Positions 28,685 through 35,045 of a stretch of DNA of 35,045 nucleotides are shown piece by piece. Source of the DNA: JAVKSL01 sp039583695 (GTDB taxonomy: Bacteria; Actinomycetota; Acidimicrobiia; Acidimicrobiales; JAJPHD01); the NCBI GenBank assembly GCA_039583695.1, contig JAVKSL010000022.1, positions 1 through 35,045 of the forward strand. Direction: 5' to 3'. The notes under the pieces are model-generated. The model was not told the DNA's origin, did not search any database, and worked only from the letters and a program-made list of their open reading frames with translations. The position numbers were made by a program, and so were the translations under genes. Every line of letters begins with the position of its first letter. Within the stretch, counting starts at the first letter, position 1.

Positions 28685-30787
28685 TCAGCCGCCAACAGGC
28701 GTCTCGTCGTAGACGGCGACTAAAGTTCCGCGACACCGCCCGCCGCCTAGACAGCCCGAATACTGGCCGCCCGGATAGTTCGCCTGGGCCTCGTCAAGGG
28801 AGCTGAACTGGGTACCGTCCACCGCCAGGCACATCGCACAGCAGCGCGAGTCGGTGATCTCGCTGGCGTAATAGGTCCCAGACGGCCCGGCTGACATGAC
28901 CGATACACGCCCGCCCCCGATGGCGAAGGCCACCGCCGATGACGCTTGGGTGGTCGCAGATGCCTCAGAGGTCCCGCCGAGGTAGTCGCTGATGGCGGAT
29001 TCGAGCGCCGATGGATCGAGTGATGCGAGTGTCACAGCCTTGTTGGAGGCCGCGCCGGCCAGTGCCGATGCGATCAGTGCGGTAGTAGCCGCCGCCCGAG
29101 CGGCGCTCGCCCCGTCGTCCGGCGCCGGAGGGGTGATGGTGACGCCCTGGCGCGCGGCCTCGGCGACGGCATGAGCAATGCTGGCCGCAGCGGCCTCGGT
29201 GAGCACCTTCGCCAGCGCCTCGGTGCCGAGGGGGGTAACGCTGAGAGTGGCGAGAGCTCCGAGATTGCCGGCGGCGGCTTTGGCCGATGCCGCAAGGGAG
29301 GTGATCTGCGCAGGGCGGTGCGCCAAGACGACCTTGGCGGCACGTCCCCCGTAGAGGTCGTGCAGCGAGCCCAGCGAAACAAAGTCGGTCTGTGCCGCCA
29401 CCTCCGCAGGCGTCAGCTCCCGCGGAGGTGGTTGGGCTGCTGCGGCCTGGGTGGGTGTCTGGTTGGCGACCGGGTTGGGCGACTGTGGTAGGGCGCCCGG
29501 CGCCGGGGCATCGGGCGGGATCATGCGCGCGAAGCCGGGCTCGACCCACGGCGTGGATCGCACGGGCAGGCGGTACATCTGCCGGATGTAGTCCTCGAGC
29601 GCGGGATCTGGGGTGATCGCCCTGGCCTGCATGAGCCTAAGGATCGCTTCGGCGGTGACTTGATGATCCGAGCCCACGGCCTCGGCCACGATACGAGGAC
29701 AGGCCTCGTCGGGACCCCAGTTGTGGGTGACCAAACGCTCGATCACCTCGTAGTTGACCGTGGCGGTAACCTCGGCGACGGTCGCGGCCAGAGCCAGGGT
29801 GAAGAAGTCAACGAACACATCACCCACGGCTCTCGCCCCGGTGGTGGTCGACCCGAGCTTCAAGAACTCGGCCAGCGCCGTCGCGGCGATCTGCTCGTCG
29901 TGATATTGGATCATCGGCAACAGGTTCGGCAATGTGCCCTGCACGCCGTGGAGGGCGAAGCTGGCGCCGAAGGGGATTGCCGCACCCGAGGACTGCCCGG
30001 CCCGGTAAGCCTTGGCCAGATTGGAGTAGTTGCGCAGATCCGCCGCGGACGCTCCCTCTGGCGCGGTAAAGATGGGGATGCCCATACCGTTGCGCTCGGC
30101 CATCATGGTGTCGATGCGCAACAAGCGGTCCTTGAGCAGCCAGTGTCGGTAGCCCGAGCGCAGGATCGACGAGCCAACCAAGTTGCCCTCGCCACGGTGC
30201 AAGTAGAACACGATGCGGTCTGCCGGGATCGGGGACTCGATGGTGGGGTTGTCCGGCCAGTAGTTTGGCCACTGGGTTATGGACACCAGCTCGCCCGCGC
30301 GGGTCTGGTGGATGAGGGCGATGGTTCTAGGCATCCGCGGCGCCAGCTTGGCCAAATGCACCAACTTGTCGTCGCCGTAGCTGTAGGTGATCTCAAACGG
30401 CATGTGCCCGTAGGCGATGCTCAGCAGGCTCAGGCGCAGGTGCGACGGCCAGCTGAACTGGTTGCGCTGGCGGGCGGGCTGTTGGTCGCCCCGTTCGCCC
30501 ACGATGGGTAATCCGAGATCCGAAGCCACAAACCTCGTTACCGCCTCGGAAGCGTGTGCGGGGTCGATCAACCACGATGTGCCAATGATCGGGTAGCAAA
30601 CGGCGTCCAGGATCTCTGCGACTTTGGCGTCGGTCCGTCGCATCCGGTCGTAGACGAAGATGTTCTGCGGCCACTGCAGGTCAGGCGACGTCTCCGCAGC
30701 GTCGAACTGATAGCCGCCCCAACCGCCCCACTGGCTGTAGCCGATCTCGGTGCTAGGTGCTGGTCCCTTGAGCATCGGTACGGCCAT
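28685..30787 (-). CDS. Portal protein (DUF935-like) fused to MuF-like minor head protein
   Basis: 700 residues, ATG 30787 with GGAGG 4 nt upstream. Residues about 1-420 are a portal: QWPQNIFVYDRMRRTDAKVA, WLIDPAHASEAV, GHMPFEITYSY, ILRSGYRHWLLKDRLL, MAERNGMGIPIFTAPEG, AEFLKLGSTTTGARAVGDVF. A Pro/Ala-rich linker follows. The C-terminal third is helical and ends in the MuF signature: YYASEITDSRCCAMCLAVDG, QFSSLDEAQANYPGG, CLGGGRCRGTLVAVYDE (paired Cys and GG.RC). In Mu the portal (gp29) and minor head protein (gp30) are separate genes; here they are one chain. The fused form couples vertex assembly to the injected or head-closing factor. Confidence 0.94.
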   Translation of the reverse strand: MAVPMLKGPAPSTEIGYSQWGGWGGYQFDAAETSPDLQWPQNIFVYDRMRRTDAKVAEILDAVCYPIIGTSWLIDPAHASEAVTRFVASDLGLPIVGERGDQQPARQRNQFSWPSHLRLSLLSIAYGHMPFEITYSYGDDKLVHLAKLAPRMPRTIALIHQTRAGELVSITQWPNYWPDNPTIESPIPADRIVFYLHRGEGNLVGSSILRSGYRHWLLKDRLLRIDTMMAERNGMGIPIFTAPEGASAADLRNYSNLAKAYRAGQSSGAAIPFGASFALHGVQGTLPNLLPMIQYHDEQIAATALAEFLKLGSTTTGARAVGDVFVDFFTLALAATVAEVTATVNYEVIERLVTHNWGPDEACPRIVAEAVGSDHQVTAEAILRLMQARAITPDPALEDYIRQMYRLPVRSTPWVEPGFARMIPPDAPAPGALPQSPNPVANQTPTQAAAAQPPPRELTPAEVAAQTDFVSLGSLHDLYGGRAAKVVLAHRPAQITSLAASAKAAAGNLGALATLSVTPLGTEALAKVLTEAAAASIAHAVAEAARQGVTITPPAPDDGASAARAAATTALIASALAGAASNKAVTLASLDPSALESAISDYLGGTSEASATTQASSAVAFAIGGGRVSVMSAGPSGTYYASEITDSRCCAMCLAVDGTQFSSLDEAQANYPGGQYSGCLGGGRCRGTLVAVYDETPVGG

Positions 30788-30800
30788 GTCGCCTCCGGAT

Positions 30801-32372
30801 CTACAGTTCCCGGACCATCAGCCCTTCGGTGATGGCCCAGGCTCTGGCGGCATCGGGCTCAGGGACGGCAAAGCCCCCCGAGTTCATCCGCAGGTCTCTC
30901 CAGCTCCAGAAGCAGGCGTCGGCCAGGTCGAAGGGCTTCGTCCGGGGAAAGCGCCGCAGCGCCGCCTCCAAGACCAGGTGCGTGCCCTCGACATGGATGA
31001 TGCGCCGGGGCCGCTCGTAATCCGCGAGCATCTGTGCCGAGCGGTGCGTCTTGGAGCCGTGCCCGGCGCCGGCCTTTTCGCTGTCGAATGCCACATCTAT
31101 GCCGGTCGCCCGGCGTGCCTCGGCAAACACCGACAACCAGGTGTCGCCCCCGTAGTCGGTCTCGATGCCGACCTTGTCAGCACCCAACCAGGAAGCCACC
31201 CGCAGGGCTCGGATGATCGCTTCCTGGGGAGTCGCCCGTTCCTCCCACGAGTGCAAGCGGTAGATGGTCCCATCGACGGCGATGGCGTCGGCTTGGAGGC
31301 CGCAAGAATCCGAGGTGGATGACGAGGTACCGGCGGGGTCTACCCAGACCACAGTGCGGACCAGCATGCCCCAGGGAACCTGTTCCCAGGTGCAGCGGTT
31401 CCACCGCAGGTGGTCGTACATGCCGCCCGGAGCCGCCGTTACGTCATGTTGGCACTCGGCCAGAAAGGCCGAGATTCCCGAATCGTCGATAATGGCCTGA
31501 CATGCCGCCATCGACTGACCCGCCCAGGTGGGCTCTCCGGCGGTGATAACCGTGCGGTCGTCCCGATCGGCATACACCAGGCCCTCGATGGCCGGAATGG
31601 GCCCGGACACCCTCCGGCGGCGCAGGAACTTGGCTCGCCCGTCAGCGAGCTGAGCGAAGATCGAGTCAGGGTGGATGAGGTTCTGAATCGCCAGGATCGC
31701 CACGTCGGGGCTGCCAGCTGGGATCAGGGCGCGGGTGATGGTCCGAATCTTGCGCTCGGTGATCTCGGGCGAGTCGTCGCCCGAGTCGATGTCATCGAAG
31801 ATGATCAGGTCGGGGCGGTACTCCTCGAGCTTGGCGCCACGGGCCGCCGTGTCAAGGCCGATGGCGTCGAGGGTGAAGCCCGCGGCGGTGCGTAAGCGAT
31901 TGCGCCGCCAACCCTTGGAGTTGCCGTACTTGCCCATCATCCGATCAGCCAGGCTCGGGTAGTTGGTCTCGATCTGGCGGGACTCCAGCATCGTCGCCAC
32001 GTTGGACACATGGTCGTCGGCTTGTTCCTGGGTGGCGCAGACCCACAGGGCGTAACGGCGCTTGGCCCTCGCTGCCAGGACCACCACCGCCATCTCGGCG
32101 CTGGATGACTTGGCTGCTCCCCTCGCCCATATCGCCACGAACGGATCAGGGCGGATTCCGGGCTCGATTGCCCAGACCCAGGCCCAGAACTGGGCGTGAT
32201 GTGGGGCGAAGGGGGCGGTGCAATAGCTGCCCAGGACAGATGTCAGCCACTCGGCCCAATCCGCGCCGTCAAGGCGGCCGTGGTGGTACATCTGTCCTGG
32301 GACCAGCAGGTCTGCCGCGATGGTGAAGGGGTTAGGCGACTGGGAGCGCTCGCAGGTGACGGCAGGCGACAT
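30801..32372 (-). CDS. Terminase large subunit
   Basis: 523 residues, ATG 32372, overlapping TerS by 41 nt; the ribosome binding site AGGA is weak and distant. ATPase: Walker A-like ARGAAKSS (about 83-90), Walker B PDLIIFDDID (187-196) with the acidic pair, and a coupling region QNLIHPDSIFAQLADG. Nuclease: aspartates in VVWVDPAGTS (D345), GIETDYGGD (E404/D406) and FDLADACFW (D482/D485), the three-acid RNase H-like site. It cuts and pumps phage DNA into the prohead. Placed between TerS and portal. Confidence 0.97.
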   Translation of the reverse strand: MSPAVTCERSQSPNPFTIAADLLVPGQMYHHGRLDGADWAEWLTSVLGSYCTAPFAPHHAQFWAWVWAIEPGIRPDPFVAIWARGAAKSSSAEMAVVVLAARAKRRYALWVCATQEQADDHVSNVATMLESRQIETNYPSLADRMMGKYGNSKGWRRNRLRTAAGFTLDAIGLDTAARGAKLEEYRPDLIIFDDIDSGDDSPEITERKIRTITRALIPAGSPDVAILAIQNLIHPDSIFAQLADGRAKFLRRRRVSGPIPAIEGLVYADRDDRTVITAGEPTWAGQSMAACQAIIDDSGISAFLAECQHDVTAAPGGMYDHLRWNRCTWEQVPWGMLVRTVVWVDPAGTSSSTSDSCGLQADAIAVDGTIYRLHSWEERATPQEAIIRALRVASWLGADKVGIETDYGGDTWLSVFAEARRATGIDVAFDSEKAGAGHGSKTHRSAQMLADYERPRRIIHVEGTHLVLEAALRRFPRTKPFDLADACFWSWRDLRMNSGGFAVPEPDAARAWAITEGLMVREL

Positions 32373-32979
32373 TTAGCGCTACTTCCTGGTGGCGGGGACT
32401 CAGGCCGAGCTCGGGGTCAGCGATGACCGCACCCAGCAACTCGGCGATGAGCGCGCCCTGAGACTCGGCGAGTTTCACCTGGCGCTCGGACAGCCCACAG
32501 CTGATGGCGGTGTGGCACACCTTTACCAGGTGGGCCCGCTCCTCCTTGTACAAGTCGAGGTATATGTTCCGGCGCACCTCTGTGGTGATCTCGGTCGCCC
32601 CGGCGCCGCCCTTATCGACGATCGTGGTGACGCCACGCGTCAAGGTGCGGGGATCGAGAGCCAATATCGTCTTGCCTAGCCAGTTTACGATGCCGTTGGT
32701 GCGAGCCACCTCCTCGAGCAAGGCGGTAAATGGGTCTACGTCAATCGGCAGCCCATAAGTGCTCGCCGCGGCCGAGGCCATGGCCAGGGCCTGCCCCTTG
32801 GCCAGGGACTCCTCGGCCGCCATCTTGGCTGCTTTGCGGCTCAACCCGCAGTGGAAACGACATGCGTCGAGTCCCCGGATCGGGTACTGCCGGCATTGTT
32901 TCTGGGTCTGGTGAGAATGGTACACACAGCGCGATGGGTCGTGCACCTCTCCACACTTTGGACACGGACCAGCGGTCAA
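32332..32979 (-). CDS. Terminase small subunit-like zinc protein
   Basis: 215 residues. TTG start at 32979 in a TTGA overlap with the methyltransferase stop, with GGAG 8 nt upstream; the longer frame into the previous gene is rejected. The N-terminus has CPKCGEVHDPSRCVYH and QKQCRQYPIRGLDACRFHCG, two zinc-type motifs; the second is the common C..H..t...C...P..G...C..HcG signature of phage small terminases. The C-terminal region (EEVARTNGIVNWLGKTILAL, RNIYLDLYKEERAHLVKV, SERQVKLAESQGALIAELL) is helical and similar to the oligomerisation part of actinophage TerS. It recognises the packaging site and activates TerL. Confidence 0.88.
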   Translation of the reverse strand: MTAGPCPKCGEVHDPSRCVYHSHQTQKQCRQYPIRGLDACRFHCGLSRKAAKMAAEESLAKGQALAMASAAASTYGLPIDVDPFTALLEEVARTNGIVNWLGKTILALDPRTLTRGVTTIVDKGGAGATEITTEVRRNIYLDLYKEERAHLVKVCHTAISCGLSERQVKLAESQGALIAELLGAVIADPELGLSPRHQEVALNVACRHLRALPVA

Positions 32980-33764
32980 TCGAACAGCTCCAGTGCGTGT
33001 GCTATGCGCTCGGCCGGCGAGTAGAGCGGATGGCGGTCCTGCCACGCCAAGATAGCTCCGACGTTGCCAGATTGCGCGGCCTCGAATAAGGCATCCTCCA
33101 CCAGGCTCGCCCGATCGAGCTGGGTGGCCACCCCGAGCGTCTCGGCGCCGGCGGTGATAACAGCTCCCCAGTAGAGCATGGCGCCGCGCCGCAAGTACTT
33201 CTCAGTGTGCACTACTCGCCAGTCGGGACCAATCGCCTCCGCGAGCCAGGGGGCTACGATCTTCGACCAATAGGTATTGTAGGTGAGCCTGGAGTTGGCG
33301 AGCTTTTCCTTATGGCCGCTCGGACGGTGGAGCCTCGCGGTCCTATTGATGGCTTGGGGTTGCCCATCGGTAAAACACACCACGCACCGCTCGGTGCGCT
33401 CGCTGTTTGCCCACCACGCCCGGAATGCGTCATACGGGTAGCTCCAGGCGTCGAAGTCGGCCACCGCGAACGGTGGCGTCTTGGCTTGCCCGAACGGCCA
33501 GGTGTCGCAGTCCGCGGTGACCACCTGGGCGTTGGGCAGCACAGCGCGAGCGACCTGCACCCGAGCGGGGTCGAGGTCCGCTCCCCAGATATCCCGGTCG
33601 GCCCAGACCGCTGCTGCGATGTCGCCATCACCGATGAACGGGACGTAGGCAGCGCCGGGCATCGCAAGGGTGCCCAAACGCCGGCGCAGGCCGAGCTTGC
33701 GGTGTAGGTCTACGTGCTGGCGCTTACCCGCTGTGTCGGATGCGGTCGAGGCCACTGCTCCCAT
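32976..33764 (-). CDS. Rossmann-fold methyltransferase-like protein, partner of Gp37/Gp68
   Basis: 262 residues. ATG 33764 (GGAGG 7 nt upstream) is inside the 3' end of the Gp37/Gp68 gene (54-nt overlap). A Rossmann methyltransferase signature is visible: YVPFIGDGDIAAAVW (glycine motif I), DIWGADLDPARVQVARAVLP (motif II acidic), VVTADCDTWPF and FAVADFDAWSYPYDAFRAWW in the place of motif IV. There is no DPPY/PCQ motif, so it is not a plain DNA N6/C5 methylase. The C-terminus has a basic helical area (RPSGHKEKLANSRLTYNTYW) and GAMLYWGAVIT. A protein called TcmP is a frequent neighbour of Gp37/Gp68 and is likewise methyltransferase-like; this may be a counterpart. Target unknown. Confidence 0.85.
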   Translation of the reverse strand: MGAVASTASDTAGKRQHVDLHRKLGLRRRLGTLAMPGAAYVPFIGDGDIAAAVWADRDIWGADLDPARVQVARAVLPNAQVVTADCDTWPFGQAKTPPFAVADFDAWSYPYDAFRAWWANSERTERCVVCFTDGQPQAINRTARLHRPSGHKEKLANSRLTYNTYWSKIVAPWLAEAIGPDWRVVHTEKYLRRGAMLYWGAVITAGAETLGVATQLDRASLVEDALFEAAQSGNVGAILAWQDRHPLYSPAERIAHALELFD

Positions 33765-34456
33765 CGCACGCCCTCCAGCTCTATGCCCATCTCCGTGCGG
33801 GGCGCGGCGGACTGCTTGAAGAAGTAGGCCACCCCAGCATCGAGACAGCGATCGCGCAGGTCGGCTGCCCATTCATGGTCCATAGGGCGATAGCCCGGCC
33901 CGGACTCGCCACCAACGATGACCCAGCTCAGCCCTGAGAGGTCCAGGCTGGGGAGGGCCTCTAGCAGGGGCTCAGCTGAGATGAAGCGCACCGCAACGGG
34001 GATCTGACGCAGGTAGTTGGCCCGAAACGCAAAGCGGTCGGCTTCGATCGAAGTCCCGCACCAGATGTGATCGGGCACGGCGGCGAGGCCCCGGCGGCGT
34101 AGCCATCCGCGCAAGTGCGCCGCCATGCGAGCCGGGCGTTTGGTCAGTATCAGGTAGTCGTGGCGATCCACCTCGGCCATCACGTCGTAGATGGCATCAA
34201 CCTCCGTAACGCTGAAGCTTGGGTGGTGCACATCGCTCATCGAGTTGACGAACACTCGCAGCGGCTCGCGCCAGTTCCGCGGGTCGCCAACGCGGGTGGG
34301 CTTGAAGGTGGGCTCAAAGCCTCTCGGAAAGGCGGTACCGCTGAACTTGGTGGCAATGGCCTCGGCGTAACAGTGGTCACAGCCCGGCGACACCTTGGTG
34401 CAACCGGTCATCGGGTTCCACGTTTGGTCCGCCCAGCGAATCTTGGTGTCCTTCAT
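33710..34456 (-). CDS. Phage Gp37/Gp68 family (DUF5131) three-cysteine protein
   Basis: 248 residues. ATG 34456 lacks a ribosome binding site but overlaps the stop of a 14-residue leader as ATGA. Family hallmarks: IRWADQTWNPMTGCTKVSPGCDHCYAEAIA at the N-terminus, with three cysteines spaced C-x6-C-x2-C, RGFEPTFKPTRV, RVFVNSMSDVHH, DYLILTKRPARM, IWCGTSIE, RFISAEPLLEALPSL and WVIVGGESGPGYRPM. The family occurs in phages and plasmids and is thought to be related to radical-SAM proteins. It probably carries an iron-sulfur cluster; reaction not known. Its methyltransferase-like neighbour overlaps it, suggesting a joint function. The RPM..EWAADLRDRC region fits the C-terminal motif. Confidence 0.93.
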   Translation of the reverse strand: MKDTKIRWADQTWNPMTGCTKVSPGCDHCYAEAIATKFSGTAFPRGFEPTFKPTRVGDPRNWREPLRVFVNSMSDVHHPSFSVTEVDAIYDVMAEVDRHDYLILTKRPARMAAHLRGWLRRRGLAAVPDHIWCGTSIEADRFAFRANYLRQIPVAVRFISAEPLLEALPSLDLSGLSWVIVGGESGPGYRPMDHEWAADLRDRCLDAGVAYFFKQSAAPRTEMGIELEGVRWEQWPRPHPTQRVSAST

Positions 34457-34497
34457 GTCGTGCGGGCCGCTGCGCCGGAATCGAATAGACTACTCAT
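34453..34497 (-). CDS. 14-residue leader peptide coupled to Gp37/Gp68
   Basis: ATG 34497 with a perfect AGGAGGT 6 nt upstream (34504-34510), coding MSSLFDSGAAARTT. The stop overlaps the Gp37/Gp68 ATG as ATGA. The downstream gene has no ribosome binding site of its own, so its translation must depend on this ORF. A leader that delivers ribosomes, possibly with regulation, is the simplest reading. Confidence 0.6.
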   Translation of the reverse strand: MSSLFDSGAAARTT

Positions 34498-34523
34498 ATC
34501 GGGACCTCCTAGTGGTCTCGGTC

Positions 34524-34559
34524 GGGCTCCGGCGGTGGAAAGACCCCGGAGCCCTTTTT
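34524..34559 (+). terminator. Rightward rho-independent terminator upstream of Gp37/Gp68
   Basis: GGGCTCCGG (34524-34532) and CCGGAGCCC (34546-34554) make a perfect 9-bp stem, loop of 13 nt, followed by TTTTT on the plus strand (34555-34559). In the leftward operon the hairpin is formed in the 5' leader but without a T-tract. It would end transcripts from the left; none is coded nearby. Confidence 0.75.
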
Positions 34560-34659
34560 CTCTTTACATCTCATATCTTACCACGTCGCCAACCGCAGTC
34601 CTGCCTCGTCTCGTGTATATATTCCCGCTGCTCCATGAGGAGGCTTTGGGGGAGGGCGT
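34560..34659. other. AT-rich intergenic stretch
   Basis: About 100 nt with local AT-richness (ATATATAC, TAAGATATGAG on the minus strand) unlike the rest of the window. A weak possible promoter is TTGGCG with TGTAAA 18 bp further on. I see no gene; it may hold a second promoter for the late genes. Confidence 0.35.
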
Positions 34660-34875
34660 TTATGCGACGCCGCTGCCGATGCGGCTCCGGATGGACGCCC
34701 GCAGGTCCTCTAGCCGGCGCTGCTCAGCTATCTTGGCCCGTCGGTCCCAGCGTGCGAGCAGAACCTTGTCGGTGGGCAAGTAGCCGTGGATGTCGTCGTA
34801 CATGCGGCACGAGTTGCACAGCCCGCGGGTGCGGGCTGGGTCCTCGCCACAGTGTGAGCAGGCACGTAGCGCCAC
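34660..34875 (-). CDS. Small zinc-ribbon protein
   Basis: 71 residues from GTG 34875, which has GGGAGG 4 nt upstream; a TTG four codons earlier (34887) has no ribosome binding site. The motif CSHCGEDPARTRGLCNSC (two CxxC pairs, RG.C..C) is the short zinc motif of many phage proteins and of the N-terminal part of HNH-type nucleases, but no HNH follows, only a helical basic tail (LLARWDRRAKIAEQRRLEDL). DNA binding is likely. It is the first gene after the late promoter and could be a regulator. Its ribosome binding site is covered by a hairpin (34880-34902). Confidence 0.82.
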   Translation of the reverse strand: MALRACSHCGEDPARTRGLCNSCRMYDDIHGYLPTDKVLLARWDRRAKIAEQRRLEDLRASIRSRIGSGVA

Positions 34876-34879
34876 AGGG

Positions 34880-34902
34880 CCTCCCAACGGCTTGCCGGGA
34901 GG
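34880..34902 (-). promoter_or_regulatory. Hairpin covering the ribosome binding site of the zinc-ribbon gene
   Basis: CCTCCC (34880-34885 on plus; GGGAGG on the message) pairs with GGGAGG (34897-34902 on plus), 6 bp with an 11-nt loop that itself contains GGC/GCC. A second hairpin GTCCC-TAAG-GGGAC follows upstream (34905-34918). The message's Shine-Dalgarno is inside the stem, which implies translation is restrained. Confidence 0.6.
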
Positions 34903-34936
34903 TGGTCCCTAAGGGGACACCTCGACCAGCGTCCGC

Positions 34937-34965
34937 ACCATTGCACATTCCGCGGCGGCTGTCAA
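34937..34965 (-). promoter_or_regulatory. Leftward promoter of the late operon
   Basis: Minus-strand TTGACA (34960-34965), 17 bp, then AATGGT (34937-34942) preceded by TGC, an extended -10. Predicted start near 34930, giving a leader of about 55 nt with two hairpins. The -35 is identical to those of the two regulatory promoters, while the -10 is weaker. Just upstream is a GCCCC-GAGC-GGGGC hairpin (34972-34985). Confidence 0.68.
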
Positions 34966-35019
34966 GTCATCGCCCCGAGCGGGGCTCTGGGCGATCCTGC
35001 CTGGCGGTGGCGATCCGGA

Positions 35020-35039
35020 AAGCGCCCTTCGGGGCGCTT
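35020..35039. terminator. Hairpin terminator with TTCG loop
   Basis: AAGCGCCC-TTCG-GGGCGCTT is a perfect 8-bp stem on a stable tetraloop. Leftward it is followed by TTTCC; rightward by CTCTC. It probably separates the preceding transcription unit, outside the window, from the late operon. Confidence 0.7.
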
Positions 35040-35045
35040 CTCTCG

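Noticed and set aside
1..35045. tRNA, integrase, attachment site or replication origin
   Set aside because: I looked for cloverleaf-like arms ending in a CCA context, recombinase motifs and iteron clusters and saw none that I could support.

Overview
The window is the late (structural and lysis) half of a tailed double-stranded DNA phage or prophage, followed by the start of a regulatory operon. The DNA is GC-rich. Almost every gene is on the minus strand, most start at strong AGGAGG-type ribosome binding sites, and stop/start overlaps (ATGA, GTGA, TAATG, TTGA) are common. A tail sheath, tail tube, gpW/gp25-like protein, baseplate J and tail protein I show a contractile tail. The head module (portal fused to a MuF domain, a Mu gpI-like protease with a nested scaffold, a gpG-like morphogenesis protein) is Mu-like. 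A DUF1906-type lysin, NlpC/P60 and transglycosylase domains in the tail, no recognisable spanins, and an apparently leaderless repressor mRNA make a high-GC Gram-positive (actinobacterial) host the best guess. This is inference: no host gene is present.

Reading leftward, the direction of transcription. 35,045-34,498: a bidirectional-looking hairpin terminator, a promoter (TTGACA, 17 bp, extended -10 AATGGT), a leader whose hairpin can cover the first ribosome binding site, a small zinc-ribbon gene, and an AT-rich stretch with a terminator pointing the other way. 34,497-32,976: a 14-residue leader ORF coupled to a Gp37/Gp68 (DUF5131, three-Cys) gene, then a Rossmann methyltransferase-like gene. 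32,979-25,128: packaging and head (TerS, TerL, portal-MuF, large intergenic hairpin, protease/scaffold, decoration protein, major capsid protein, small head protein). 25,127-19,857: a basic head/connector ORF, head-tail connectors, sheath, tube, and tail assembly chaperones joined by a probable -1 frameshift. 19,844-11,146: tape measure with a transglycosylase domain, LysM protein, hub with NlpC/P60, and baseplate proteins. 11,132-3,344: tail fibre and surface proteins (glycine-rich and collagen-like), and lysis/membrane genes (holin candidate, three-module lysin, TM/coiled-coil proteins, 3D-domain protein). A leftward terminator follows at about 3,270-3,312.

The 2,888-3,343 region is a regulatory crossroads. 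A rightward extended -10 promoter precedes a plus-strand lipoprotein-like ORF, the only plus-strand gene I support. A second weak leftward hairpin terminator sits beside a near-consensus leftward promoter (TTGACA-17-TATACT) that starts the second operon. That operon carries an Asp/Thr-rich zinc-ribbon protein, a Cro/CI-type HTH protein with its own identical-type promoter and probable leaderless start, a DUF6011-like protein, a MerR-like protein, a paralogue of the first gene, a one-TM protein, an Ala/Tyr-repeat protein and a partial gene at the window edge.

Most unusual: a lysin ORF whose three modules each follow a start, two of them with strong internal ribosome binding sites; the Gp37/Gp68 plus methyltransferase pair with a coupled leader peptide; a duplicated small-protein family flanking the regulators; and several large RNA hairpins at operon or gene boundaries.
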